A stretch of DNA of 64,000 bases, taken from Armatimonadota bacterium (GTDB taxonomy: Bacteria; Armatimonadota; Fimbriimonadia; Fimbriimonadales; Fimbriimonadaceae). Of this stretch, positions 44,257 through 55,317 are shown one piece after another. Every line of letters begins with the position of its first letter. The first letter of the stretch is position 1. The translations under genes were made by a program, and so were the position numbers. The notes beneath the pieces are model-generated. The model was not told the DNA's origin. It saw nothing but the letters and a program-made list of their open reading frames with translations, and did no database searches. The DNA lies in contig JAFDWQ010000008.1 in the NCBI GenBank assembly GCA_018268395.1, forward strand, positions 62,001-126,000, read 5' to 3'.

Positions 44257-44321
44257 GAAACGGCCCGAAAAGCACGACGGCCCGAGCACTGGCCCGGGCC
44301 GCACGGCGAAGCGGATCCGCC

Positions 44322-44636
44322 TCAGACGGTCTTGATCTCGATGTCGACGCCGCTCGGCAAGTCGAGCCTCATCAGGGCGTCAATGGTCTTGTTCGTCGGC
44401 TCTTTGATATCGATGAGCCGGTTGTGCGTCCGCAGTTCGAAGTGCTCCATCGACTCCTTGTCGATGTGGGCGGCGCGGATGACGCAGAACTTGCGGATGC
44501 GGGTGGGAAGGGGGATCGGGCCGCTGATGCGGGCGCCTGTGCGCTTGGCCGAATCGGTGATCTTCTCGGCGCTTTGGTCGAGGATCCTGTGGTCGTAGGC
44601 GCGGATGCGGATGCGGATGGTGGGGGCTGCTGCCAT
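44322..44636 (-). CDS. rpsJ: Ribosomal protein S10
   Basis: A 104-residue small-subunit protein: [39 protein letters not shown] and the loop [15 protein letters not shown]. The ATG at 44636 is chosen by homology and is preceded by GGAGG 11 nt upstream. It is isolated: tuf lies 3 kb upstream and rplC 2.7 kb downstream. CATAAT at 44703-44708 is a likely -10 box. Confidence 0.97.
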   Translation of the reverse strand: MAAAPTIRIRIRAYDHRILDQSAEKITDSAKRTGARISGPIPLPTRIRKFCVIRAAHIDKESMEHFELRTHNRLIDIKEPTNKTIDALMRLDLPSGVDIEIKTV

Positions 44637-44702
44637 AAGTGGTGTTCCTCCGCGAATTCCAGAAGCGGCCATCCGGCAACTTCCCAACCTCGCGGCCCGA
44701 CC

Positions 44703-44708
44703 ATTATG
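44703..44708 (-). promoter_or_regulatory. -10 box of rpsJ
   Basis: CATAAT on the minus strand, about 66 bp before the rpsJ ATG. No convincing -35 box. Confidence 0.4.
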
Positions 44709-44842
44709 GCAGAACGGACACAGGCGGCTGGGTCGGTAAGTGAGGAGAGAGTTCGTGAAGGCCGTCGGCCGTCTATGCACCAGACCGACGGCGACACGAC
44801 GTTTCAGGCACTACAATGGTGCCACGTCGGTCACGGTGCCGT

Positions 44843-46990
44843 ATGAAAATCCACCCCCTTCTCCTGACCTTGGGCGCGACAGGTGCCGTCGCCCTTCCTC
44901 TTGCGGGCAGCGTCGACCTTCAACCGACGACTCCTGGGACCCAACAAACGGGACACACCAACATCAGCGGCAAGGCCAAGTCTGGCGAAGTCGAGGCCCT
45001 CAACCCTGCCGCCAGTGGCGTCGTCTACGGCGGTCACTTCAGCACGAAGAGCCCGACGGGCCGGGGAGTGTTCTCGGAGGCTTTGGCGACCAGCGGGCAG
45101 TCGTTCGGTGTCTATGGTCAGAACGCGAGCACCACGGGCGTGGCGGTCATCGGTAAGTCCACGGCCACGACGGGCCAAGCCTACGGCACGGTCGGGCAAA
45201 CGGCCAGTACGACAGGCATCGGGATCCTCGGCCTTTCCCTCGCCACAAGCGGTGCGAACTATGGGGTCCACGGCCAATCGGCGAGCCCGGCCGGTATCGC
45301 CGTCTTCGGGAACTCCCTGGCTACGACCGGCCAGACGTTCGGTGTGCGAGGGCAAACGGTCAGCACGGGGGGTTGGGCCGTCTTCGGCAACGCGGACGCG
45401 ACGACCGGGAACGCCTACGGCGTGGCCGGTCAAGCGAAGAGCACCTCGGGCCGGGGCGTCTATGGCAACGCCTTGGCGACCTCCGGTACGACGTACGGAG
45501 TCTTCGGGGCGACGGCGAGCACGTCGGGGACCGGAGTCCACGGAGAAGCCGTCGCAACGACCGGGGTCACGTTCGGTTTGTCCGGCAAGAACGCGAGCAC
45601 GTCCGGGCGCGGCGTCTATGGTGCCGCGACGGCGACGAGCGGCTCCACCTTGGGCGTTTACGGCACCGTGGTCAGCCCGACCGGCATTGGCGTCCTGGGC
45701 GAGGCGACGGCGACGACGGGAGCCAGTTTCGGCCTATACGGGAAATCGGCGAGCACGTCTGGGAAAGGCGTTCTTGGCCTGGCTTCGGCGACCACCGGAG
45801 CGACGTTCGGCGTGCAAGGTCAGAGCGCGAGCGCATCGGGCACAGGGGTCTACGGACTCGCGACGGCGACATCGGGAGCGTCCAACGGCGTCCACGGCCT
45901 CAACGCGAGCTCCGGAGGCAAGGGCGTCTATGGACTCGCAAGCTCGGCGACAGGCGCGACTTACGGTGTCTTCGGCTCCAGTTCCAGTTCCTCCGGGATC
46001 GGGGTCTACGGACAGGCGACGGCGACGTCCGGCACGACCTACGGCGTCTATGGCAAGACGATGAGCCCGACGGGCGTGGCGGTCTACGGGCTCGCTGCTG
46101 CCGGAACGGGTTCGCCGATCGGTGGCCTGTTCGAAGCGACCAGCGTCAACGGCATCGCACTGAAAGTGTCCAACAGCGCGGTCAACGGCACAAAGCCCGC
46201 GTTCTCCGTCGAAAGCAGCGGGATCGACGGCGGCGCGATCTCGGCCTGGGCGAAAAACACGACCGGGCAGGCCTCAGGCGCCGTCTTTGCGACGAGCGCC
46301 GACCAGGGCACAGCGGTCGAGGGCATGGCGCTAGCCGACAACAATGGTGGCAGCGGCCCGACGGAAGGGGGATACTTCACCGCCGCCGCCCCGTACGGGT
46401 TGGGCGTACACGGCGTCGCCGAAGTCGACGGTTGGAGCAGCTACGGCGTCGTTGGCGAGGTCTATACCGGGCAAGGATATGGCGTATGGGGCATCGGGAA
46501 CCTGGGTTGCAGCGGGACGAAGTCGTTCCGGATCGACCACCCGTCGGATCCCGCCCACAAGTATCTGATGCACTACTGCGCAGAAGGGCCCGAACCGCAG
46601 AACGTCTACAACGGCACCGTCCGCACGGACACCCAAGGCAAAGCGTGGGTGCAGTTGCCGGACTACTTCGAACAGATCAACAAGAACCCCCGGTACCAGT
46701 TGACCGTCGTCGACGATTCCGAGGGGCCAGGCTTCGTCCAGGTGAAGGTCGCGAGGAGGGTCAAGGGCAACCGCTTCTTGGTCATGACGAGCGCGCCGAA
46801 CATCGAAGTGAGCTGGGAAGTGAAGGCTGTGCGGAACGACCGATGGATGCAGAAGTACGGGGCTAAGGTCGAGACCGAAAAGCCCGCGCTCGAAGCCGGG
46901 ACGTACTTGAATCCGGAACTCTACGGCCAGCCACGGGAGAAGGCGCTGTTCCATAAGCCGTCGCGAACGGCCCGGAAGGTGGGCCCCTGA
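44843..46990 (+). CDS. Secreted repeat protein with 14 x 26-residue units
   Basis: A 715-residue exported protein. A signal peptide is followed by TTPGTQQTGHTNISG, then fourteen gap-free 26-residue repeats (residues 63-426) on the pattern GVYGQ-ASTTG-GVYG-ATATTG-TY, likely a beta-solenoid. A spacer and a conserved C-terminal domain follow (FRIDHPSDPAHKYLMHYCAE, YNGTVRTDTQGKAWVQLPDY, NRFLVMTSAPNIEVSWEV), which I know from repeat proteins of several phyla, where its role is undefined. TACAAT lies 25 nt before the ATG. Related to the protein at 24678. Confidence 0.8.
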   Translation: MKIHPLLLTLGATGAVALPLAGSVDLQPTTPGTQQTGHTNISGKAKSGEVEALNPAASGVVYGGHFSTKSPTGRGVFSEALATSGQSFGVYGQNASTTGVAVIGKSTATTGQAYGTVGQTASTTGIGILGLSLATSGANYGVHGQSASPAGIAVFGNSLATTGQTFGVRGQTVSTGGWAVFGNADATTGNAYGVAGQAKSTSGRGVYGNALATSGTTYGVFGATASTSGTGVHGEAVATTGVTFGLSGKNASTSGRGVYGAATATSGSTLGVYGTVVSPTGIGVLGEATATTGASFGLYGKSASTSGKGVLGLASATTGATFGVQGQSASASGTGVYGLATATSGASNGVHGLNASSGGKGVYGLASSATGATYGVFGSSSSSSGIGVYGQATATSGTTYGVYGKTMSPTGVAVYGLAAAGTGSPIGGLFEATSVNGIALKVSNSAVNGTKPAFSVESSGIDGGAISAWAKNTTGQASGAVFATSADQGTAVEGMALADNNGGSGPTEGGYFTAAAPYGLGVHGVAEVDGWSSYGVVGEVYTGQGYGVWGIGNLGCSGTKSFRIDHPSDPAHKYLMHYCAEGPEPQNVYNGTVRTDTQGKAWVQLPDYFEQINKNPRYQLTVVDDSEGPGFVQVKVARRVKGNRFLVMTSAPNIEVSWEVKAVRNDRWMQKYGAKVETEKPALEAGTYLNPELYGQPREKALFHKPSRTARKVGP
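45029..46120 (+). repeat. Fourteen in-frame 78-bp coding repeats
   Basis: The repeat block inside the 44843 gene: 14 units of exactly 78 bp without indels, diverged in sequence but constant in Gly, Thr and Ser positions. This length regularity implies structural selection of one coil pair per unit. Confidence 0.85.
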
Positions 46991-47104
46991 AGGCATAGCG
47001 CGGCTTCCAGAGGGAACGGCCAAAAGTCGAGGCAGGAGTCTTCAACGTCGCGTAGGACGGGAGAAAGGTCCAAATAGGAGCCATGAAGACGGCTCTGGAT
47101 CCGG

Positions 47105-47166
47105 AGCCCCCTCCTCGTGTGCAGCGATGGTTCGTGCGCGAACATGAGGAGGGGGTTGGGGGTGGA
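47105..47166. repeat. 66-bp hairpin repeat, copy 3 (inverted)
   Basis: The complement of the repeats at 28278 and 28438: agccccctcctcg at the left and gaggagggggttgggggtgga at the right, with a diverged loop. It lies in the 304-bp gap 46991-47294, which also holds the hairpin pair at 47185 and no gene. Confidence 0.8.
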
Positions 47167-47184
47167 GATCCGGTTCGCGAGTTC

Positions 47185-47222
47185 CCGGGCTGAAGCCCGG
47201 GGTCCAGCGGACAAACGTCCGC
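47185..47222. repeat. Pair of 16-bp hairpins
   Basis: CCGGGC-TGAA-GCCCGG (47185-47200) and GCGGAC-AAAC-GTCCGC (47207-47222), then gctcc. Same family and same two-hairpin spacing as 9519-9556. Confidence 0.75.
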
Positions 47223-47294
47223 GCTCCATTTTCCGCTGGCCTGTTCATCGGATCAGGCGTATATCGGCGTGTGCTCGACTTAGCCTGGCGCGCC

Positions 47295-47576
47295 CTACCC
47301 GCCTCGATCCCTGAATCGTTGTCGACCGCACGATCTCTTTGAAGCGGCCTTCACGAAGACCGTCGCGACGACTTTCGCGACGCTCGAAACAGGGACCGAT
47401 GCCAAGCGCCACATGACCGAAAGGGGCCGGAACCACGAACGTGGAACGTCGATCAATGTCAGGTCGTTCAGACCCGAATCGTCGTACGAGGAGACCCTTG
47501 TGTTCGCACAGTAAGGACAGCGGTCAGACCGGACCGTCTCGCCGCACCTGTCGCAGACCCATGCTCTTCTCGACAC
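47295..47576 (-). CDS. Small zinc-ribbon protein
   Basis: A 93-residue protein with an N-terminal zinc ribbon (CDRCGETVRSDRCPYC, two CxxC knuckles at residues 9-24) and a hydrophobic C-terminal helix region (ASVPVSSVAKVVATVFVKA), perhaps membrane-attached. GTG start at 47576. No family recognised. It lies downstream of the tuf terminator. Confidence 0.55.
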   Translation of the reverse strand: MSRRAWVCDRCGETVRSDRCPYCANTRVSSYDDSGLNDLTLIDVPRSWFRPLSVMWRLASVPVSSVAKVVATVFVKAASKRSCGRQRFRDRGG

Positions 47577-47641
47577 GCCATAGCCAGGATGACACGTCTA
47601 CCCTTCGATCGACACGTCCCGGACTCCTTGATCTCTCTGAA

Positions 47642-47677
47642 CAAAAAAGAGAACGTCCAGGCCGATGGCCTGGACGT
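47642..47677 (-). terminator. Rho-independent terminator of tuf
   Basis: On the minus strand ACGTCCAGGCC-atc-GGCCTGGACGT (an 11-bp stem with a 3-nt loop), followed by TCTCTTTTTT. It begins 26 bp after the tuf stop. The clearest terminator in the window. Confidence 0.92.
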
Positions 47678-47702
47678 CTTGTCTCGACCCTAAGGTCTCG
47701 GC

Positions 47703-48911
47703 TTACTCGTAGACCTTCGTGATCGTTCCGGCGCCGACCGTTCGGCCGCCTTCGCGGATCGCGAACTTAGAGCCCTGCTCCATGGCGATCGGAGCGATGA
47801 GCTCGACCGTCATCTTGATGTTCTCGCCCGGCATGACCATGGCCACGCCGTCCGGGAGGTGGAGGGTTCCCGTGACGTCCGTCGTGCGGAAGTAGAACTG
47901 AGGCCGGTAACCCGTGGTGAACGGGGTGTGGCGTCCGCCTTCTTCCTTCGAAAGGACGTAGACCTCGGAGTCGAACTTCGTGTGCGGCTTGATCGAACCC
48001 GGCTTGCAGATGACCATGCCCCGCTCGATGTCCTTGCGGTCGATACCGCGAAGGAGCAGGCCGCAGTTGTCGCCGGCCGTGGCCGAGTCGAGCAGCTTGC
48101 GGAACATTTCGATCCCGGTGCAGACCGTCTTACGGGTGTCGTGGATACCCACGATCTCGACTTCGGTGTTGACGTTCAACGTGCCGCGCTCGACGCGGCC
48201 CGTGGCGACCGTACCGCGGCCCGTGATCGTGAAGACGTCTTCGACGGCCATCAAGAACGGCTTGTCGGTCTCGCGCTCAGGCGTCGGGATGTAGTCGTCG
48301 ACGGCGGCCATGAGGTTCATGATCGACGAGACGTGCTGGTCGCCGAAGTCGACCGTGCCGGATTCGACCTGGTCCAGAGCCTTGCGGGCCGAGCCCTTGA
48401 TGATCGGGGTCTTGTCACCGTCGAAACCATAGGCGCTCAACAGCTCGCGGACTTCCATCTCGACGAGCTCGATGAGCTCGGCGTCGTCGACCTGGTCGGT
48501 CTTGTTGATGTAGACGACGATGTAAGGGACACCGACCTGACGGGCGAGGAGGATGTGCTCGCGGGTCTGCTGCATCGGGCCGTCCGTGCCGGCCACGACC
48601 AGGATCGCGCCGTCCATCTGGGCGGCGCCCGTGATCATGTTCTTGATGAAGTCGGCGTGGCCAGGACAGTCGACGTGAGCGTAGTGCCGCTTCTCCGTCT
48701 CGTACTCCTGGTGCGAAATGTTGATCGTGATACCGCGGGCCTTCTCTTCCGGAGCGGAGTCGATCTCGTCGTACTTCCGTGCCTGGGCCAGGCCCTTCTT
48801 CTCCAGCACGCCCGTGATGGCGGCGGTGAGGGTCGTCTTGCCATGGTCAACGTGGCCGATGGTGCCAATGTTGACGTGCGGCTTCGTCCTTTCGAATTTA
48901 GCTCGTGCCAT
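47703..48911 (-). CDS. tuf: Elongation factor Tu
   Basis: A 402-residue GTPase delivering aminoacyl-tRNA to the ribosome. P-loop [16 protein letters not shown], switch [14 protein letters not shown], guanine motif [10 protein letters not shown] (most bacteria have NKCD/NKVD) and domain [19 protein letters not shown] lies 9 bases before the ATG. It has its own promoter (49045-49073) and terminator (47642-47677), separate from fusA. Confidence 0.98.
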   Translation of the reverse strand: MARAKFERTKPHVNIGTIGHVDHGKTTLTAAITGVLEKKGLAQARKYDEIDSAPEEKARGITINISHQEYETEKRHYAHVDCPGHADFIKNMITGAAQMDGAILVVAGTDGPMQQTREHILLARQVGVPYIVVYINKTDQVDDAELIELVEMEVRELLSAYGFDGDKTPIIKGSARKALDQVESGTVDFGDQHVSSIMNLMAAVDDYIPTPERETDKPFLMAVEDVFTITGRGTVATGRVERGTLNVNTEVEIVGIHDTRKTVCTGIEMFRKLLDSATAGDNCGLLLRGIDRKDIERGMVICKPGSIKPHTKFDSEVYVLSKEEGGRHTPFTTGYRPQFYFRTTDVTGTLHLPDGVAMVMPGENIKMTVELIAPIAMEQGSKFAIREGGRTVGAGTITKVYE

Positions 48912-49044
48912 TTGATCTAGTCCTGTTTCTCTCTCTTCCGGTTTTTTCCGCGCGAGGCAGAGCCACCAAGGTCACATTGAGCCAAGGCCGGATTCGAAGT
49001 GCACGACGGCGCCGACACCGGTCGAACGCCGCGCGTAGGTCGGA

Positions 49045-49073
49045 ATATTGGCAGATTTCGGCTTCAACGTCAA
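49045..49073 (-). promoter_or_regulatory. Promoter of tuf
   Basis: Minus-strand TTGACG (49068-49073), a 17-bp spacer and CAATAT (49045-49050), about 135 bp before the tuf start. The leader (48912-49038) contains no ORF. Confidence 0.65.
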
Positions 49074-49127
49074 GGACGTCTAGGGCCAACGAAGGGCGTT
49101 CCCGCCCCGGCCTGTGGCGCAGGGACG

Positions 49128-49169
49128 AAAAGGGGGCGCGGAACGAGCCTTTCGGCCCTCCCGCGCCCC
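49128..49169 (-). terminator. Terminator of the 49202 gene
   Basis: On the minus strand GGGGCGCGG and CCGCGCCCC form a 9-bp stem with a 19-nt loop, followed by CTTTTCG. It lies 32 bp after the stop codon. Confidence 0.65.
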
Positions 49170-49201
49170 TTCGGCCCCAAGCCGCAGCGACGTTACGACG
49201 G

Positions 49202-50338
49202 TCAGTCCCAGACCGACCAGGACGCCGCGTCGGCGTCGACGCACCAGAGGGTGACGGCGCTCGGACCGGTCTGCTTGACCGAGTAACGGGCCTTGAGCTC
49301 GCCCGCCGGGCTGAGGAAGTGAGCCGCGTCCTGGGCGACCGTGACCGATCTCCGCGCATAGGTGGTCGAGATGACGTCCGTGCGCGTCGCCGTGGTGCTG
49401 TAGGCGCCGAGGCTGTAATCGAACATCTCGATCTTCTGCTGGAACTGCCCGCCCGCGGCCATCTTGGACCGAAGGTAGAACGTGACCTCCGTCGCTTCGA
49501 CCCCGCCTTTCAGACCGACGAGTTCGACCTCGACCGGGGCGACCTGCGAGTTCGGGACAAGGAACTTGCAGACCCGGAACGCGGCGTCGTCTTCGCCGCG
49601 AAGTTCCTGGAGGCCGCCTCCCGACGCCTTGCCGCGCTTCACGGTCACGGTCTCGGGCGTCACGGTCTGAGAAAACTGAAGGTCGAAATCACCGTTGGAG
49701 TTGGCCGTTGCCGTCGCGAACGAGCGGTTGCCGAGGAACCCGTTGACGCGGTGCGACCCCGGCATCAGGGCGCCTGAGGCTTCGAACGGACCGAAGCCGT
49801 TGCCGACGAACCACGTCAGGAACGTGTTCTGCCAGACGATCCCGTCAAAAGTCTGGATCGAGACCAGGTTGTTCAGGGCTTGGCCGTTCGTGTCGAGGAC
49901 CTTGCCGCTGAGGCGGTAGTGGACCGGGTTCACCAGATCGAAGTCCAACGTCAGGTTGTTGTAGCCCTGGATCTGGGCCGAGCCGATGTCGCCGCCGGCG
50001 CTGCTCGAAGAATCGACCAACCCGGTCCAGAGGATCCGGCGGGCGTCGTCGAGGTCCCCTCCGATGACATAGGTCTGAAGCATGTCGATGCTGACGCTGG
50101 CGCTGAAGGAAAGGCCGGCCCAACTACCGGACTGAGCGTCCGCGTAGTGTGCGAGCATGCTGTCGTCCGTGTTCAGGTCCTCCCGCTGCTCGATCGGGTG
50201 GCCTTGCCAGACGAACGGGCCGCCGCCGTACACGTAAGAGTAATCGTGCACGGACAACCGTCCGACCATCTTGACCTGGGCGGACGCGGTCATGGCGGAT
50301 GCGCAAAGCGCGGTAAGGATCAAAGTTCGTGTCGTCAT
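49202..50338 (-). CDS. Secreted protein with the shared C-terminal module
   Basis: A 378-residue exported protein of unknown function: signal peptide (LILTALCASAMTASAQ), a beta-rich N-terminal part (HDYSYVYGGGPFVWQG), a fibronectin/Cna-like stretch (YRLSGKVLDTNGQALNNLVS) and, from about residue 235, the module also found in the 2452 gene (VTVKRGKASGGGLQEL, KIEMFDY, RYSVKQTGP). GAGGG lies a few bases before the ATG at 50338, which also starts the signal peptide. Confidence 0.75.
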   Translation of the reverse strand: MTTRTLILTALCASAMTASAQVKMVGRLSVHDYSYVYGGGPFVWQGHPIEQREDLNTDDSMLAHYADAQSGSWAGLSFSASVSIDMLQTYVIGGDLDDARRILWTGLVDSSSSAGGDIGSAQIQGYNNLTLDFDLVNPVHYRLSGKVLDTNGQALNNLVSIQTFDGIVWQNTFLTWFVGNGFGPFEASGALMPGSHRVNGFLGNRSFATATANSNGDFDLQFSQTVTPETVTVKRGKASGGGLQELRGEDDAAFRVCKFLVPNSQVAPVEVELVGLKGGVEATEVTFYLRSKMAAGGQFQQKIEMFDYSLGAYSTTATRTDVISTTYARRSVTVAQDAAHFLSPAGELKARYSVKQTGPSAVTLWCVDADAASWSVWD

Positions 50339-50490
50339 GGTCCCTCTACGCGGGCCTAGCTCCTGGCCCGACGGGAGCACTGTAGCGGGCCCACCGTCAC
50401 GAGACCGTCACAAGGCCGTCACTGTGGAGTTTCTGGTCACATTCGAAGGAATTATCAAGAATCGCTCAATAGAATTCGAATGAACGGCCA

Positions 50491-50952
50491 ATGATACTTA
50501 CCGTGGGTCGGACGCTCCGATCACTGGACAGGGGGGATCGCGGGTTCACCCTGGTCGAACTCTTGATCGTGATCATCGTCCTGGCCGTCTTGGCCGCGAT
50601 CGCGGTCCCGCGGTTCATGGACTCTGGCGAGCGTGCCAAGGAGGCGAGCCTTCGGGCCAACCTGAAGCTCGTCCGAAACGCCGTCCTGAGCTTCTATTCC
50701 GATACGGGCTACTATCCGTCCACCTTGGCGGACCTGACGGGCGCGGGCGCCCCGGCCAACGGGAAAGACCGGACGGGGGCGTTCCGGGCCATCACCAGTG
50801 CCAACTATCGCGGCCCTTATTTGTACGAGGTCCCCTCGGATCCCGTCTCAGGGGCGTCGTTCACCTACGGAGCCACGCTGCCCAATGTGGGCAAGGTCAC
50901 GTCGTCCGCTGCTGGAAACGGGCTCGACGGCACGGCTTACAACACTTGGTGA
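50491..50952 (+). CDS. Type IV pilin / type II secretion pseudopilin-like protein
   Basis: A 153-residue prepilin. The cleavage and methylation site is RGFTLVELLIVIIVLAVLAA, with Gly as the last leader residue and Glu at +5. The following helix (RANLKLVRNAVLSFYSDTGYYPSTLADL) and PYLYEVPSDPVSG match GspG/pilin C-terminal domains. No assembly ATPase or platform gene is nearby. TAGAAT (50470-50475) lies 15 nt before the ATG; a GTG at 50503 is an alternative start. Confidence 0.88.
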   Translation: MILTVGRTLRSLDRGDRGFTLVELLIVIIVLAVLAAIAVPRFMDSGERAKEASLRANLKLVRNAVLSFYSDTGYYPSTLADLTGAGAPANGKDRTGAFRAITSANYRGPYLYEVPSDPVSGASFTYGATLPNVGKVTSSAAGNGLDGTAYNTW

Positions 50953-50959
50953 GCCGGGT

Positions 50960-51352
50960 CTAGAGCTTGGCCATCAGGCATTCACGGATCTGGCCGTCGC
51001 TGAACATGCCTTCCGTCCTAAGCGCATAGGCGCACCGCATGTCCAAGACTCCGCCTTCAAAGGTCATAGCCATGTCCGACCGGTCCTTGACGTTGGAGAG
51101 TCGGACGACCTTCAAGCTGTCCCGAACCGCTTCCTTGCCCATATCGTCGGTGCAGATCGTGCGCAAAGCCATGTTGAGCCGGTGACAGGACAGGTTGTCG
51201 AGAAAATTGAGGCCCTCCAGATCGTCTTCCAACGTCGACCAGTCGACTTCATAAGGAACAGCGGCGCCACAGATCTCCTCGATCTCCTTGACCCGGCCGG
51301 GAAGGACCTCCTCCTGTAGCTCTTTGATCTTCCTCTTTTCGTTCAGTCCCAT
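50960..51352 (-). CDS. Conserved hypothetical protein (130 aa)
   Basis: A 130-residue soluble protein: MGLNEKRKIKELQEEVLPGR, then VPYEVDWSTLEDDLEGLNFL, LSCHRLNMALRTICTDDMGK and DMRCAYALRTEGMFSD. The even spread of charged residues and motifs looks like a conserved family, but I cannot name it. The ATG at 51352 is preferred because sequence upstream in the long frame is low-quality. Confidence 0.65.
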   Translation of the reverse strand: MGLNEKRKIKELQEEVLPGRVKEIEEICGAAVPYEVDWSTLEDDLEGLNFLDNLSCHRLNMALRTICTDDMGKEAVRDSLKVVRLSNVKDRSDMAMTFEGGVLDMRCAYALRTEGMFSDGQIRECLMAKL

Positions 51353-51482
51353 CCCGTCTATCTTGCACGGGCGACGGACCTTCCCGCTCGGACCGGTCGC
51401 GAAAATGGCCTTCCGCTCATGGGGAACGCTTGACCCGGTTCGACGCAACGTCGTTTCCCTGCCAGGGCGTAATCTCTGGAAC

Positions 51483-52034
51483 GTGGGCGACATTCTGATC
51501 CGGGCCGTGTCCGCAGTCGTAGACTGGGCGTTCGTCCGGACGGGTTGGACACTGCCACGGGTCAGGAAGGTCGGCGATGTGATCGTCGCGCGCTCGCCCG
51601 TCATCCTCGGTGCCCTGACGCTGGGAGGAAGCGCCAGGACCGTCATGATCGACCTCAAGGCGCACTGCGTCCGCATCAGGGACAGAAGGCTCTGGTTGAT
51701 CCGTTACGGCCGCGTCCTCACATTCCCGCAGATCGCGGCGGTCGAGTACGGGTACGTCGATCTCAATCGGGCCGGGGACTTCGTACCGTTCAACAGTCGC
51801 CAGGAAAGTGACGTCTACGAAGTCGGGCTGAGGTTGGTCTCAGGAGAGTCCCTCCTTCTGTTCCAGTTCCGGGGCGAAGGGGCGTGGGACAATTCGGGGC
51901 CGCTTCCCGACTGGATGTACCCGTTCGACCAGGCCGAAGCGGCCCTGACCATCGGTGAGCAAGAACAGATGAGCCGGCTCTTCGCCGAAGTCGTCTCGTC
52001 GCGACTCGGCGTGCCGTTGACCGAAGTCCTTTAG
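51483..52034 (+). CDS. Hypothetical protein (183 aa)
   Basis: A protein without recognised domains, containing RVRKVGDVIVARSPVILGAL and RDRRLWLIRYGRVLTFPQIA. The start is uncertain: GTG 51483 has TAATCT 7 nt upstream and fits the local near-leaderless pattern; ATG 51405 would add 26 residues. Divergent from the 50960 gene. Confidence 0.55.
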   Translation: MGDILIRAVSAVVDWAFVRTGWTLPRVRKVGDVIVARSPVILGALTLGGSARTVMIDLKAHCVRIRDRRLWLIRYGRVLTFPQIAAVEYGYVDLNRAGDFVPFNSRQESDVYEVGLRLVSGESLLLFQFRGEGAWDNSGPLPDWMYPFDQAEAALTIGEQEQMSRLFAEVVSSRLGVPLTEVL

Positions 52035-52129
52035 GCGACCCGGCGCCCGCGCCGGACGAAGCGACCCCCTTCCAGTCCGCTTTGGGCCTGTTCCGGCCTT
52101 GGCGGGGGAGGGGGTCGATCGTGTCCGCG

Positions 52130-54256
<2,127 letters not shown>

Positions 54257-54300
54257 TGCAGGTCCAGGTTTGAGGGTTGGAAGGGGTCCGACAAGACGAC

Positions 54301-54322
54301 GCGAGTGGTGAAGACCACCCGC
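54301..54322 (-). promoter_or_regulatory. Stem-loop in the fusA leader
   Basis: On the minus strand GCGGGTGGT-cttc-ACCACTCGC, a 9-bp stem with one G-U pair and a 4-nt loop. It starts about 10 nt after the -10 box, so it is near the 5' end of the fusA mRNA; it may stabilise the message or bind a regulator. Confidence 0.5.
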
Positions 54323-54332
54323 GACACCCTAG

Positions 54333-54338
54333 ATTATA
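54333..54338 (-). promoter_or_regulatory. -10 box of fusA
   Basis: A perfect TATAAT on the minus strand, 76 bp before the fusA ATG. No consensus -35 at 16-18 bp. Confidence 0.6.
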
Positions 54339-54494
54339 TCCGGCAGGCCCGAGACCTATTAGGCCGGCTCCGGCCCACCTAAGCGCGAACCCGGCGCGAC
54401 TGAAGGGACCGTCGGCCCCGGAAACATGCCGGTTCCGGGCCACGAGCGTCCACGGCTAGCGTTCTACTAGCGGGTTCCGTCGCATGGTACATCG

Positions 54495-55229
54495 ATGCGG
54501 GCGTTGACGACACTTCTGCTTACGGCCGGTACGGCCCTCACGGCGTCGGCCGATTTCGGCTACTCCGACTTTTCAGACACTTCGGGGTTGCAACTGAACG
54601 GTACGGCCCACCAGTTCGGCAACGTGGTCCGGATGACCGACGACGGGATCGGCGACCAGGCCGGAAACATGTGGCAGACCGACCTCCAAGGGGTCGGCAA
54701 CGGGTTTTCGACCACGTTCCAGTTCCGTTGCGACGGCACGGGCGAGGCTCCGGCCGACGGCATGGCGTTCGGCATCCAGGCGGTCGGGACGACCGAAATG
54801 GGCAACGGCGGCGGCGACAACGCGATGGGCGGTCTTTGGGGGTCCGTCGTGGTCAACTTCCAGTCGTTCTGGAACTCCGTCCAGATCATCGCCGTGGATC
54901 CGTCCGGAAACCTGGTGTCCTTCGACCAGGTCGCCTTTAGCGGCCTCCACCGCACCGATCCGTGGACGGCGGTGGTCTCCTATGACGCAGCGAGCCACGA
55001 TTGGAGGGTCTCCCTCGACGGGACACCCGTCATCGGGTCGAACTTCGACCTTGTGAGCGCCGTAGGCTCGGTCGACGCTTACGTCGGGCTCGGGGCCGGT
55101 ACGGGGCTCGGCTACGACGCGAACGATGCCCTGAGTTGGTCCGTACAGACCGTTCCAGAACCGTCGGCTCTGGCCGTGCTTGTCGGAGGCGGGGTCATGG
55201 CCCGTAGGCGGCGGGCACGCGCTACCTAG
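54495..55229 (+). CDS. PEP-CTERM protein with legume-lectin-like domain
   Basis: A 244-residue exported surface protein. Signal peptide (LLLTAGTALTASADF), then a legume/L-type-lectin-like beta sandwich: FSDTSGLQLNGTAHQFGNVV, the family hallmark APADGMAFGIQAVG, and WTAVVSYDAASHDWRVSLDG. The C-terminus is a PEP-CTERM signal: VPEPSALAVLVGGGVMARRR. It likely binds carbohydrate at the cell surface after exosortase sorting. It lies within the split str operon on the opposite strand. Confidence 0.88.
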   Translation: MRALTTLLLTAGTALTASADFGYSDFSDTSGLQLNGTAHQFGNVVRMTDDGIGDQAGNMWQTDLQGVGNGFSTTFQFRCDGTGEAPADGMAFGIQAVGTTEMGNGGGDNAMGGLWGSVVVNFQSFWNSVQIIAVDPSGNLVSFDQVAFSGLHRTDPWTAVVSYDAASHDWRVSLDGTPVIGSNFDLVSAVGSVDAYVGLGAGTGLGYDANDALSWSVQTVPEPSALAVLVGGGVMARRRRARAT

Positions 55230-55317
55230 GTTTGCGCCCGGAGAGGAGAGGAAGCCAGTGGCTCCGGAAAGACCGGGGCCCTGCTTCCGTTAGGGGGGAT
55301 GTATGATCTGGCGGCCG

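Noticed and set aside
45029-46120. Periodic repeats as a CRISPR or minisatellite
   Set aside because: The units are in-frame coding repeats of a secreted protein with constant 26-residue period.
47859-48920. Plus-strand ORF of 353 codons opposite tuf
   Set aside because: Val/Asp/Leu-rich shadow of EF-Tu codon use.
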